Below are positions 43,481 through 51,399 of a DNA stretch of 64,000 bases, piece by piece; the stretch's first letter is position 1; each line of letters begins with the position of its first letter. The stretch comes from Acidimicrobiales bacterium. Lineage in GTDB: Bacteria > Actinomycetota > Acidimicrobiia > Acidimicrobiales > SZUA-35. The DNA lies in the NCBI GenBank assembly GCA_028285495.1, contig JANQPB010000015.1, forward strand, positions 124,001 through 188,000. Reading direction: 5' to 3'. The notes below the pieces were generated by a model. The model saw only the letters and a list, made by a program, of their open reading frames with translations. It had not been told where the DNA came from and did not search any database. A program made the translations under genes and the position numbers.

Positions 43481-44193
43481 AGGGCCACCCTGCACAGGTG
43501 CGGCCAGTTCTTTCCGGTGACGTACAGGGCGCCCGATTCCCACACGGCAACGGCGCTCAGGTGATCGAGGCCGTTGGGCGGTCCAGGCTGGAACCCTTCA
43601 AAGTCGATCGTCCAGAGAGCGCCGCCACTACACCTGCTGATGGCCAGTAGGGCGGCCTCGTGCGGCACGGTTGCAAAGAGCAGATTGCGCTCCGAATCGA
43701 AGTCGAGGGCCGACAGACCTAGCTCTGGATCGACTAGCTCGTCTGCGAGCGTCACCTCAATTACTTCACCCGTGGGCTCGAGCTCTCTATCTCTGACTGT
43801 GATCCGATTCGACCCGTTCGTTGTGAAGAAGGTGCCACTGTGACAATCGTACGTGATGCCCCAGATCGACTCTCGGCATATGGTTGCAGAAACCGTCTTG
43901 AGCGTGCTTGGGTCGATATGAACCCAGCAGGCCCCATCCCAAGTTGCGATTACAGCTAGATCGCCGGCCAAGGTGATGTCCTCATAATGAGCGTCTATGG
44001 TGGCCGGTCGAAGTTCAACATCACGGCCGGTTAGCGGATCGATCATGGCGATAGCTGAGCAGCCCCGCGGGCCTGAACTCTCGAGCAGTAGTCGACCACA
44101 ACGAACTATACCCTGAGTGTAGCGCAACGACTGTCGAGATAATGTGTCAACCGAGCGCGGCTCGTGTTTGGGTATTACAGCCAGACCGTTCAT
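43477..44193 (-). CDS. Glutaminyl-peptide cyclotransferase-like beta-propeller protein
   Basis: 238 residues. Matches the bacterial/plant-type glutamine cyclotransferase fold: LRYTQGIVRCGRLLLESSG, ITLAGDLAVIATWDGACWVHIDP, IWGITYDCHSGTFFTTNGS and the closing block ALYVTGKNWPHLCRV. The family turns N-terminal Gln into pyroglutamate. No signal peptide is seen, unlike most homologues, so a cytosolic step or a repurposed propeller is possible. It overlaps genes on both sides. The precursor peptide has a Gln at a plausible core start. Confidence 0.82.
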   Translation of the reverse strand: MNGLAVIPKHEPRSVDTLSRQSLRYTQGIVRCGRLLLESSGPRGCSAIAMIDPLTGRDVELRPATIDAHYEDITLAGDLAVIATWDGACWVHIDPSTLKTVSATICRESIWGITYDCHSGTFFTTNGSNRITVRDRELEPTGEVIEVTLADELVDPELGLSALDFDSERNLLFATVPHEAALLAISRCSGGALWTIDFEGFQPGPPNGLDHLSAVAVWESGALYVTGKNWPHLCRVAL

Positions 44194-44750
44194 GAACTAA
44201 TGTCCGATTCTAGCGATGTAGCGGCATGGGCCCGAAGTAGATCTAGTGCCGACGCAAACGAGGTCGTCGACAGCGCCAAGCGGCCGTCCGGGCCAACGAC
44301 TAAGTAGGCGGGAATGGCCACGAGTTCGAGAACCTCACTCACTGATGTGCTGTTCTCAGCCACCAGTAGCTCAGCTTCGGCAACGCCTTCCATAGACACC
44401 GCAACGAACTTCGCTCGGTTCGCCATGGCGTCTGCGGCTGCGCTGAATTGGGGTCGGTCTTCTAGACACTTTGGGCAGGCTTCCGAGAAGACACCGATCA
44501 GTCCCCAATGGCCGGACAGGCGGCGCAAGAGGGTCTCCCTTTGGCCTTTACGATCGACTAAGGCAAGATCCGGTAGCGGCCGGCCAGCGACCACCTTCGA
44601 CGATTGCACGTCGCCGTCCACAACTCCGCCCTGCATTCTGCTCAACTCAAGCGTTGCCACACGACGTAGCGAGCCAAAGGCAACGAGGATCGATACGCAC
44701 GCAAGAAGGCTTGAAGTCGCGGCGATTATGATAGCTACGGTCTGAGTCAA
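44190..44750 (-). CDS. Membrane-anchored thioredoxin-like protein (MauD/TlpA type)
   Basis: 186 residues. One N-terminal membrane helix (VAIIIAATSSLLACVSILVAFGSL), then an extracytoplasmic redoxin domain with the active site C92-P-K-C95 in GLIGVFSEACPKCLEDRP and the cis-Pro region VAIPAYLVVGPDGRL. MauD-type proteins, paired with MauE, help form the disulfides of a Cys-rich small subunit. Here it starts directly after the MauE-like gene, and the operon's own peptide has six cysteines. Confidence 0.88.
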   Translation of the reverse strand: MTQTVAIIIAATSSLLACVSILVAFGSLRRVATLELSRMQGGVVDGDVQSSKVVAGRPLPDLALVDRKGQRETLLRRLSGHWGLIGVFSEACPKCLEDRPQFSAAADAMANRAKFVAVSMEGVAEAELLVAENSTSVSEVLELVAIPAYLVVGPDGRLALSTTSFASALDLLRAHAATSLESDISS

Positions 44751-44751
44751 T

Positions 44752-45294
44752 CTAGTTCACCTCACGGGCCTTCGGGGTCTTGGATAGGGAGTGTCTGCCG
44801 ACTTCGGCCAGTTCCTCGACGTTGGCGGCCACCGCGGCGGTAAGTAGAGAGAGATTGAAGATCGCCACCGTCAACCATCCAACGTGAAGCGCCGGCTGGC
44901 TAGCGTTGACTAGTAGTCCAGATGAAGCCAGCGCGATCAGGGTCACATTGCGAACTAGTGAGTAACTCGTGATGATCATGTCCGAACCCATGCACGCGCA
45001 TGAAAGCTGCTTTCCTTCGGCGCGTTGTTGTGTCAGCACCACCGAGTAGATCACCAAAAGAGCGAGTGTGGCGGAATAGCCAACTCGGTTGGGCGCCCGG
45101 AAGGGGGAGAGGAGTAGGGAGGCGACCGAGATCTCAAGAAGTGCTATTCCGAGAGAGCTTCCTGGCGGCCACCGGAGGATCCGCAGTTCCTGTAGCTTCG
45201 CCCCGAAGCCGCGAAGGTCGACGAGCTTGGTGTATGCGGAGTACCCAAGTACGAGAGCGAGTGTGATTCTCAGGTACAGATCAAGTCGAGTCAC
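44752..45294 (-). CDS. MauE/DoxX-family redox membrane protein
   Basis: 180 residues, four to five membrane helices (LYLRITLALVLGYSAYTKL, IALLEISVASLLL, ATLALLVIYSVVL and further ones). A Cys pair C99/C101 in KQLSCACMGS lies beside a helix end as in MauE, which passes electrons to or from the partner MauD-like thioredoxin. It overlaps the signal-peptidase gene by 14 bp and is followed immediately by the thioredoxin. Confidence 0.85.
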   Translation of the reverse strand: MTRLDLYLRITLALVLGYSAYTKLVDLRGFGAKLQELRILRWPPGSSLGIALLEISVASLLLSPFRAPNRVGYSATLALLVIYSVVLTQQRAEGKQLSCACMGSDMIITSYSLVRNVTLIALASSGLLVNASQPALHVGWLTVAIFNLSLLTAAVAANVEELAEVGRHSLSKTPKAREVN

Positions 45295-45760
45295 TGGAAG
45301 ATCCGATCATTCCTCGGTCGAGGGCTACTAGTACTCTGCCGACGAGCAGGTCGCGTGGGACAGGGCCCCAGGCACGCGAGTCGAAGCTGATATCGCTGTC
45401 GCCCTGCAGGAAGACCATGCCATCTCCGACCGACACGCTGATATCACTGCCTTGGTTGTGAGCCGATTCGGCGACGAGACGGCTGACGGAGCTGTTGCGA
45501 AAGACGAGCTGATCGCCTGGTAGGCCTACCAGCCTCTTGACGACAAGGGTGCCCGGCCCTTTGAGCCCCGGATCCTTCGCAATCACGACGGCCCTCCGGC
45601 TGTACAATCGGTTCGTCCGGAGGCCGATAAGTCTCGCCCCGTGCCCATAGGTTGGGCTCATGGAGAATCCGCTGACGGTGACAAGCGTCAGTGTGCGGTG
45701 GACCAGAAGTCCCGCGGCGATCAGCATGCCCAGCGCCGGAAGCATGAGTCGGTGTGTCAC
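45281..45760 (-). CDS. S26 (type I) signal peptidase-like protease
   Basis: 159 residues from GTG 45760, overlapping the ABC gene stop (GTGA). One N-terminal membrane helix (MLPALGMLIAAGLLVHRTL), catalytic Ser33 in SGFSMSPTY and catalytic Lys75 in LVVKRLVGLPGDQL, then FLQGDSDISFDSRAWGPVPRD, the standard S26 C-terminal box. Much smaller than housekeeping LepB. A dedicated processing protease for the cluster peptide is the simplest reading. Confidence 0.9.
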   Translation of the reverse strand: MTHRLMLPALGMLIAAGLLVHRTLTLVTVSGFSMSPTYGHGARLIGLRTNRLYSRRAVVIAKDPGLKGPGTLVVKRLVGLPGDQLVFRNSSVSRLVAESAHNQGSDISVSVGDGMVFLQGDSDISFDSRAWGPVPRDLLVGRVLVALDRGMIGSSSDST

Positions 45761-47604
45761 TGGTACAGCTCGGCTTGTTCGATGAATGCGTGCCGGTACC
45801 AATCCGACCCCGCAAGTAGTTCCTGATGACTTCCCTCGTCCACGATGGCACCCCGGTCCATCACGACTATCCGGTCGGCGCAACGAACGAGGCTGAAGCG
45901 ATGAGAGACCACCAGCAACGTAGCTTTGCCCGAGAGGTCGCAGATGGTGTCAATGATCTCGCGCTCAGAGGCAGGGTCTACGGACGAGAGTGGTTCATCG
46001 AGAATCAGGAGGGGAGGGTCGCTATAGAGTGCTCGGGCAAGAGCGACTCGTTGCCACTCGCCGCCGCTGAGCTGCGCTCCAGTTGCGAACGAGTCGGCCA
46101 GAGAGTCGGTGAAGCGTCGACTGATGAGGGCGTCGAAGCCGCCAGGCAGCCGATGAGCTACCGGATCCAACCCTACGCGCTTGGCCACGTCGACTACTTT
46201 TGTAGGTGATAGACCGCGGCCGAGAGCGATGTTCTCGCCCAGAGTGAGTTCGAACTCGGCGAAGTCTTGGAACAGCACTGCGGCGTGGTTTGGGGTCTCT
46301 GCTTGGCTGTCGCCGACCTCGACACCGTTGTGCAAGATCGCTCCGTGTGATGGCTTGGCGAGTCCCGCGGCGAGCTTGGCGAGCGTAGACTTCCCCGCGC
46401 CGTTTGGTCCAACGACTGCCACGAACTCGCCTGCCTCGAGGTGGAGCGAGATGGCGACCGCGGATGGGGATATGCGGCCGGGGTATGTGTAGGAGACTCG
46501 TTCCATCGTAACGTCGGTCGGTCTGCGTGGGTGGGCCTCTGGGGTGCTGACGGTCATCGCTCGCCGGCGCTGGCTGCGGTCGAGAAAGAGCGAGAATCTG
46601 TGTAGCGCGAGGCGTAGATCGAACGCCTCACTAATGGCCGCCCCCGTGGTGCCGGCGATGCTCACTAAGGCTCCGGTCAGATAGACCATCTCGGCGACCG
46701 ACAGTCGTTCGGCGGCGACGCCGTTGGCAAGCTGGACCCCCGCTAGAGCTAGGGCGGCGGCCGATACTCCCGCGGCTGCGAGGCCGCTTCTCAAATAGTG
46801 TCGCTCGTAGCCGTCTTCGGTCCTGTTCGTCCGCGACCACATCACAGTCGCGCGCTCAGCGAAGTAGTGAGATCGTTGGTAGAGGACCATTTCGCGATGA
46901 GTAGCGTGATTTCGCAGTAGTTCCTTGTATGAGAAACGCTCGCGTTCGGCCTCAATAGTATTGAGTATGAACTCGTTTCGACGTCTCGAGATGCGGGATG
47001 CAGCCCAGGACTGTGCGGCGATGATCAATGTGAGACTCAGGCCAGTGCGCGCATCTAGTAGAAGGCCCGACCCGGTGAATATCGCCAACGTCAGTAGTCG
47101 CTCGGTCACTCCCGAGAGAGATACGAGAGCGTCGCTGGCTGCTTGCACTCCTTCCTCTTGGGCGAGGACTATCTCATCCTGAGCCTGGGGTGAGTCGAGG
47201 GTATCGACCCAGTCGACCGCCTCTGCCGTCTGGATCAAGGCGATCATCCCGAGGGCGTTGAGCCGTCGGCGGCACCACCCAGTCAAGTACTGTCTTAGAC
47301 GAGACGCGGCCTCGATGACACCGGCGAGGCCGGCGAGACCTGCGAGCCAGTAATAGATGCTTGCGCTGCCACTTGAGGCGGCCGAAACGGCCCGAGCGAC
47401 GGCGTAGGCCGAGAGAACCGGGACCAACGCCATCAGTGACGATAATCCGACCCCGATCGTTGGGCGTAGGCGCCCGGTGGCAGCGATCGTGTGCTGTAAC
47501 CACTGTCTGAAGAGGTAGAGCAGACGCAGTCTTCCCGGACGGGAGCGACCCGCCGGCTGCCGCGTGTCCGGCGAGTCGCTCAGGTCCGAGTAACGCAACC
47601 GCAT
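45757..47604 (-). CDS. ABC transporter with fused membrane and ATPase domains, peptide-exporter candidate
   Basis: 615 residues from ATG 47604. Six-helix exporter domain (VGLSSLMALVPVLSAYAVARAV onward), Walker A GPNGAGKST, signature LSGGEWQR, Walker B LLILDEPLSSVD, H-loop VVSHR. There is no N-terminal C39 peptidase domain, so leader removal must be done by another enzyme such as the adjacent S26 peptidase. Starts 74 bp after the peptide gene. The longer frame to 47841 would overlap the peptide gene and is rejected. Confidence 0.9.
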   Translation of the reverse strand: MRLRYSDLSDSPDTRQPAGRSRPGRLRLLYLFRQWLQHTIAATGRLRPTIGVGLSSLMALVPVLSAYAVARAVSAASSGSASIYYWLAGLAGLAGVIEAASRLRQYLTGWCRRRLNALGMIALIQTAEAVDWVDTLDSPQAQDEIVLAQEEGVQAASDALVSLSGVTERLLTLAIFTGSGLLLDARTGLSLTLIIAAQSWAASRISRRRNEFILNTIEAERERFSYKELLRNHATHREMVLYQRSHYFAERATVMWSRTNRTEDGYERHYLRSGLAAAGVSAAALALAGVQLANGVAAERLSVAEMVYLTGALVSIAGTTGAAISEAFDLRLALHRFSLFLDRSQRRRAMTVSTPEAHPRRPTDVTMERVSYTYPGRISPSAVAISLHLEAGEFVAVVGPNGAGKSTLAKLAAGLAKPSHGAILHNGVEVGDSQAETPNHAAVLFQDFAEFELTLGENIALGRGLSPTKVVDVAKRVGLDPVAHRLPGGFDALISRRFTDSLADSFATGAQLSGGEWQRVALARALYSDPPLLILDEPLSSVDPASEREIIDTICDLSGKATLLVVSHRFSLVRCADRIVVMDRGAIVDEGSHQELLAGSDWYRHAFIEQAELYQ

Positions 47605-47677
47605 GGTAACGGTCGACGGCCTTTGCTGATCGCGATCGATAGCGGGGGGCGACGTCGGATGGAGTAGCGTGAACGGG

Positions 47678-47881
47678 CTAGCAGGGACCCGAGTAGCTGC
47701 AGGACGTACATCCGCCGCCGATGGGTGCGCAATACTTGTAGAGCCCGACATGCGGGTAGGAGATGCAGTAGCAGAACCTGGGGATCTGGCCCTCTGCCTC
47801 CATTCTGTTTCTGATCGCCTTGTCGGCCAAGCGGTCGGCAAGACGAGCTATGCGGCCTTGTCCTTGGGCAATGGTCTTCAT
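47678..47881 (-). CDS. Cysteine-rich secreted-peptide precursor (candidate RiPP)
   Basis: 67 residues from ATG 47881 with GGAG about 12 nt upstream. Residues 1-31 look like a leader: basic and amphipathic (RIARLADRLADKAIRNRM) ending MEAEG. Residues 32-67 begin with Gln32 and hold six Cys (37, 39, 51, 58, 61, 67), many Tyr and Gly, and a C-terminal SCSYSGPC. There is no Sec-type hydrophobic signal. First gene of an operon for export, processing, disulfide chemistry, pyroglutamate chemistry and oxidation. I know of no named family. The frame to 47932 only adds a leader-less extension. Confidence 0.8.
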   Translation of the reverse strand: MKTIAQGQGRIARLADRLADKAIRNRMEAEGQIPRFCYCISYPHVGLYKYCAPIGGGCTSCSYSGPC

Positions 47882-48057
47882 GTCAGCTGTTCTCCAGTTC
47901 GTCAAGTCTCGATGGAGCCGTGTCGCTCGCATCCTCTAGATACCTGAGCATTGCGAGAATGGACTGGGGTGAACAACGCCCTCTAGCGGGTCAAGATCTC
48001 CGTCTCGACGCCGCAGTAGCCGGAAGTTGCAGTGCTTTGTCGTCTTTTGGGCCATCG

Positions 48058-48121
48058 GCACCGGCGCCGGTGCTGCGAGGCCGCTTCCCGGTGGGAAGTG
48101 CCGACCTCCACAGCCGCGGCT
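48058..48121 (-). promoter_or_regulatory. Cluster of palindromes between regulator and peptide operon
   Basis: GCACCGGCGCCGGTGC (48058-48073) is a perfect 16-bp palindrome. CTTCCC/GGGAAG (48084-48098) and an AGCCGCGGCT dyad next to the regulator stop follow. They may combine a terminator for the regulator gene with operator sites for the peptide operon. The promoter itself (47.9-48.05 kb) is not evident. Confidence 0.45.
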
Positions 48122-48718
48122 TCACGGCTGAGAGTTGAGCAGACCCCACTTGGCAGCGGCTATTGCTGCCATACGATGATCGTCCAGGTTGAGGCTCCGG
48201 CAGAGTAGGCCAAATCGGCGTTGAACCTGCCTGCGGGAGTATCCCAAGCGCTCGCCAGCGGCTTCGATGGACATCGTCGCTGCCAGGGCAAGCAAGTCCT
48301 GTTCCTCCGGGGTGAGTGGCCGAGGCGGCGACTCAAGTCGCTGTGCCAGCTCGAGGCCGTGGCCGTCGGGGAGGATGCAGCATCCGGTGCTCGCAGCGAT
48401 CGCAAGCATGGCCTGCTCCGTAGGGACACCCTGAGCTTTGATCATCGCATCGGCGCCGGAGGTTATGAGTCGACGAGTGTCATCAGGAGTCGCAGTCTCG
48501 ACTGCAACGATCAGTCTTGGCCTTCGTAGCGCTCCCTTGGCTTGTTCTCGCGCCGTGTCGAGGTCCTTGGGGAGCACTATGACGGAATCTACGCCAGCAA
48601 CGGGAAGGGGGCTCCCCGTTTCCCAGTAGTGGACTACTGCTCCGGCGCTTCGAAGTGCTTCGCTGAACTCGGAGGCTTGCTCAACAGGCGGGCCGAAGCC
48701 TAGGAGAATCGTAAGCAA
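48122..48718 (-). CDS. LuxR-type regulator with a degenerate receiver
   Basis: 198 residues from a TTG at 48718 with GAGAGGG upstream. The N-terminal 130 residues resemble a receiver fold (LTILLGFGPP, DSVIVLPKDL, RLIVAVETATPDD), but the phospho-Asp context is not canonical. The C-terminus is a LuxR/GerE helix-turn-helix: LTPEEQDLLALAATMSIEAAGERLGYSRRQVQRRF. Lies directly upstream of the peptide operon on the same strand and is its likely regulator. Confidence 0.82.
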   Translation of the reverse strand: MLTILLGFGPPVEQASEFSEALRSAGAVVHYWETGSPLPVAGVDSVIVLPKDLDTAREQAKGALRRPRLIVAVETATPDDTRRLITSGADAMIKAQGVPTEQAMLAIAASTGCCILPDGHGLELAQRLESPPRPLTPEEQDLLALAATMSIEAAGERLGYSRRQVQRRFGLLCRSLNLDDHRMAAIAAAKWGLLNSQP

Positions 48719-48919
48719 GTCGGGCCCTCTCTAGATGGCGGCGGCGAGAACCTGGAAGTCGACGATGACGCAATTGGAGTATAGGTCGGTGTATTTGATT
48801 GGAGGGGGTCGGCGCCGGTGGGGAGGTTCAACCTGAGGTTGTGGATCGGTCATCTGTTCGGGGGCGCGGCGTCCCTTCCTCGTTGAACGAAGCGAGAGGC
48901 AACACGCCGACGTTGCGGC

Positions 48920-49230
48920 GTTGGCTGGAATGCACGCCGATGTTGAGAGTAGTGGCTGATAGACCAGCGGACGAGGAGATGTGTTTGACTCTGGATGAGA
49001 TCTGCCGGGAAGGCGCCCGGAGGATGTCGGCCGCGGCCCTTGAGGCCGAGGTCGATGAGTACATCACCAATCTGGTCGACCGGGTCGACGACGAAGGTCG
49101 ACGGCTGGTGGTCCGTAACGGGCACGCCCGGCCCGCACCCTGACCATGGCTGCCTGGTGGGTCGAGATCCGCCAGTCAAGGGGGGATGACCGTCGGGTCG
49201 CGCCCGGGACCGGTGAGCGGCGTCGGTTCC
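48920..49230 (+). pseudogene. 5' fragment of an IS256-family transposase
   Basis: CLTLDEICREGARRM, LEAEVDEYITNL and GRRLVVRNGHARP are the N-terminal signature of mutator-type transposases. The frame stops at 49143, and a shifted frame continues VEIR and GERRRFR before similarity is lost. With the 3' fragment at 40.4 kb, same strand, it brackets the 40.7-48.8 kb cassette. Confidence 0.8.
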
Positions 49231-49676
49231 GACCGGACGTCGACCTGTATCGACCCTGCCAAAGGGACACACCTACGAATGGCCGGTGTTCTTGAGGAGC
49301 TGCAACCTCGTGCATCGACCTCAGGGCGGGAGTCGATCATCATCGATCGGGGTACAGACGGCTGCGATCGTTGAAGGCTGCCCCTCGCGTGCCCCTGGCT
49401 GGCCCCCCTGAGATGACGGCGGTGGCATCGATGTAGTGGTGACGATGATCGTCAGCGTTGCGTCCGAATGTGAGATAGCCCACCAACGCGGTGTGCGCTC
49501 GAGGGCGGAGTCGCAGCTGGTCGTGGTACCAGTACTCGATCTCGATCCGGAGCTGTCCGGTCTTGGATCCTGCGCGGCCTGTGCCGAGGCGGAACTCGGG
49601 GACGGTGCCCGTATCCGCAGGTCTGCTGGTGGGTGACGAGGGCGCTGGGCGAGTTCCTCTGGACCGGCGTCGCCCT
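49231..49676. other. Gene-free interval before the right direct repeat
   Basis: No frame here has a recognisable family or a credible start. Composition looks like decayed mobile-element sequence between the IS256 fragment and the tRNA 3' copy. I see no integrase. Confidence 0.4.
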
Positions 49677-49896
49677 TCTTGTGAAGCGATGGTCGCAGGT
49701 TCGAATCCTGTCCCGGGCTCGTTTGTGATGTCGCGAGAGATCTGCACGGTCCGAACCCTCAGTGGTTCGGGTCTCGAGGGTTGTGGGGTCGGTAGTTGCG
49801 GGTGGGGTCGAGGGTGAGATGGCGGAGGAGTTTGTCCGGTGTCGGTAGCGATGCTGCGGATGTCGCGGTCGATGATGAGGAGGGGCGATGTTGGTG
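49677..49896. repeat. Right copy of the island-flanking direct repeat (putative attR)
   Basis: Begins with a tRNA-Thr 3' part (49677-49719: TTCTTGTGAAGCG through GTCCCGGGCT) and continues with the same hairpin (49751-49770) and the tail of the same IS481-type transposase as 19754-19971. It lacks the tRNA 5' half, so it is not a functional tRNA gene. In minus-strand translation RPRHPQHRYRHRTNSSAISP parallels the left copy. Confidence 0.85.
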
Positions 49897-50081
49897 ATTG
49901 CGGGTCGACGAGGACGATGGCGGGTGGTCCCGGTGGTCGTCCAGGCGGCGGCTTGACCAACCGGGCCAACGCGTCCCGCGTCAACCGGCCGATCGGGCAG
50001 GGCTGACCGAGGTGGGGTCCACCCGGCGCTCCCGCCTGGACCGGAACGGCATCCGCGGCAGCTGTATGGCGCCGACCTACG

Positions 50082-51272
50082 GTGGCTGACATCGAGGTCC
50101 GCCACCGTTCGCACTACGTCAACCGCGTGCTCGACCGCCCACAGGTCTCGGTACCGCCCGCCGCCCGGCGCCTAGCCGTGACCGCTCTCCCGGTCCTGTC
50201 GTTCGCGCTCTACGCCTTCCGGCTCGTCCCCCGGTTGACCGATCGACAGCTCTGGGCCGAGGACGGGACCATCTTCCTCCAAAACGCGCTCGATCTCGGC
50301 TTGCTCGAAACCCTGTTCCTCCGGTACCAGGGCTACTGGCACTTCGTGCCCCGTCTCGTGGCCGAGGCCTCGACCCTCTTCGAGCTCCGGCGCGGCCCCG
50401 ACGTTTTCGCTGCCCTCAACCTGGCCGCCATCGCCCTGCTCTACCTGTTGATCCATCGATGCGTCGAGGACCCCTTGGATCGGGCGGTTCTATTCGTCGT
50501 GATGCCGCTGTCCGTCGGCGCCAACGAGATCTACGGCAACGTGACCAACTTCCACTGGTTCGCCGCCGCCTATTCCTACCAGCTGATGACCAGACGATTC
50601 ACGGCGCTCGATGGTGCCCTACTCGTCCCGACCATCCTCACCGGACCGTTCTACTTCATCGCCTTGGCGGCCCGTGTGACGACGGTCGCCATCGAGCGAC
50701 ACTGGCGGACCCTCCTCCTCCCGACCGTGGCGGCCGCAGCGATGATCACGGTCGTTCTCCACGGGCCGGTGGCAGCGGCCCTCAGGGTCATCCTGATCGC
50801 CGTCGCCTCACCTCTCTACCAGGGCGAGCAGACCACGGCGATCTTCGTCGGTGCCGGTTCGGTGGCGGCCGCGCTCGCCACCTGGGGATGGATGGACGAC
50901 CGGGAGCGGTACGGCCTCGTCTACCTCGGCCTGCTCTTCGCTGCGGTGGGCTACAAGTTCGGGATCAGGGAGGGGATTGGTCAGCCGTTGTTCGGTGGCG
51001 GCGGCTCCCGGTACTTCTACATCCCCCAATTCGTGGTCATCGGTGTCGCCTGCTCGATGCTGCGCCGCCACCGCGGCGCCCCGGCCGCCTATGCGCTCCT
51101 CGGCGTGGTGACGATCGTCTACACCCTGGCCTTCTTCACCTCGGAGCGGATCGTCACCTTCGACGAGAACCGCTGGGCCGCAGAGATGGCCGATCTCGAA
51201 CAGCGTGGCGACCGGACGATCGACATCCAGCCAGCGGGGTGGTCCTTCGTGGTACCCGACGACCCCGGATGA
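50082..51272 (+). CDS. Polytopic membrane protein, GT-C glycosyltransferase-like
   Basis: 396 residues from GTG 50082; start uncertain. About nine helices. The first extracytoplasmic loop has RLTDRQLWAEDGTIFLQNALDLG and YQGYWHFVPRLVAE: an Asp/Glu pair and a YxGYxHxxPR block seen in undescribed GT-C-like proteins. No signature fixes a donor or acceptor. The 49897-50081 interval before it contains no convincing gene. Confidence 0.65.
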   Translation: MADIEVRHRSHYVNRVLDRPQVSVPPAARRLAVTALPVLSFALYAFRLVPRLTDRQLWAEDGTIFLQNALDLGLLETLFLRYQGYWHFVPRLVAEASTLFELRRGPDVFAALNLAAIALLYLLIHRCVEDPLDRAVLFVVMPLSVGANEIYGNVTNFHWFAAAYSYQLMTRRFTALDGALLVPTILTGPFYFIALAARVTTVAIERHWRTLLLPTVAAAAMITVVLHGPVAAALRVILIAVASPLYQGEQTTAIFVGAGSVAAALATWGWMDDRERYGLVYLGLLFAAVGYKFGIREGIGQPLFGGGGSRYFYIPQFVVIGVACSMLRRHRGAPAAYALLGVVTIVYTLAFFTSERIVTFDENRWAAEMADLEQRGDRTIDIQPAGWSFVVPDDPG

Positions 51273-51399
51273 TCCATGCCCTCCGGCCGATCCGCCCGAC
51301 CGACCTGATCGCTCATCCAGGCCATCGCCACCTCGCCGACCTGCGCAGTGGAGTCCGCGCGATCGCCGCCGCAACGGGGCCGGCATCGACGTGGTTGGC

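Noticed and set aside
44190-45294. Methylamine dehydrogenase cluster
   Set aside because: MauD/MauE-like genes are present but mauA, mauB, mauF and mauG are not; the only Cys-rich partner is the small peptide.
49671-49719. Second complete tRNA gene
   Set aside because: Only the anticodon-loop-to-3' part is present; acceptor 5' strand and D-arm are missing.
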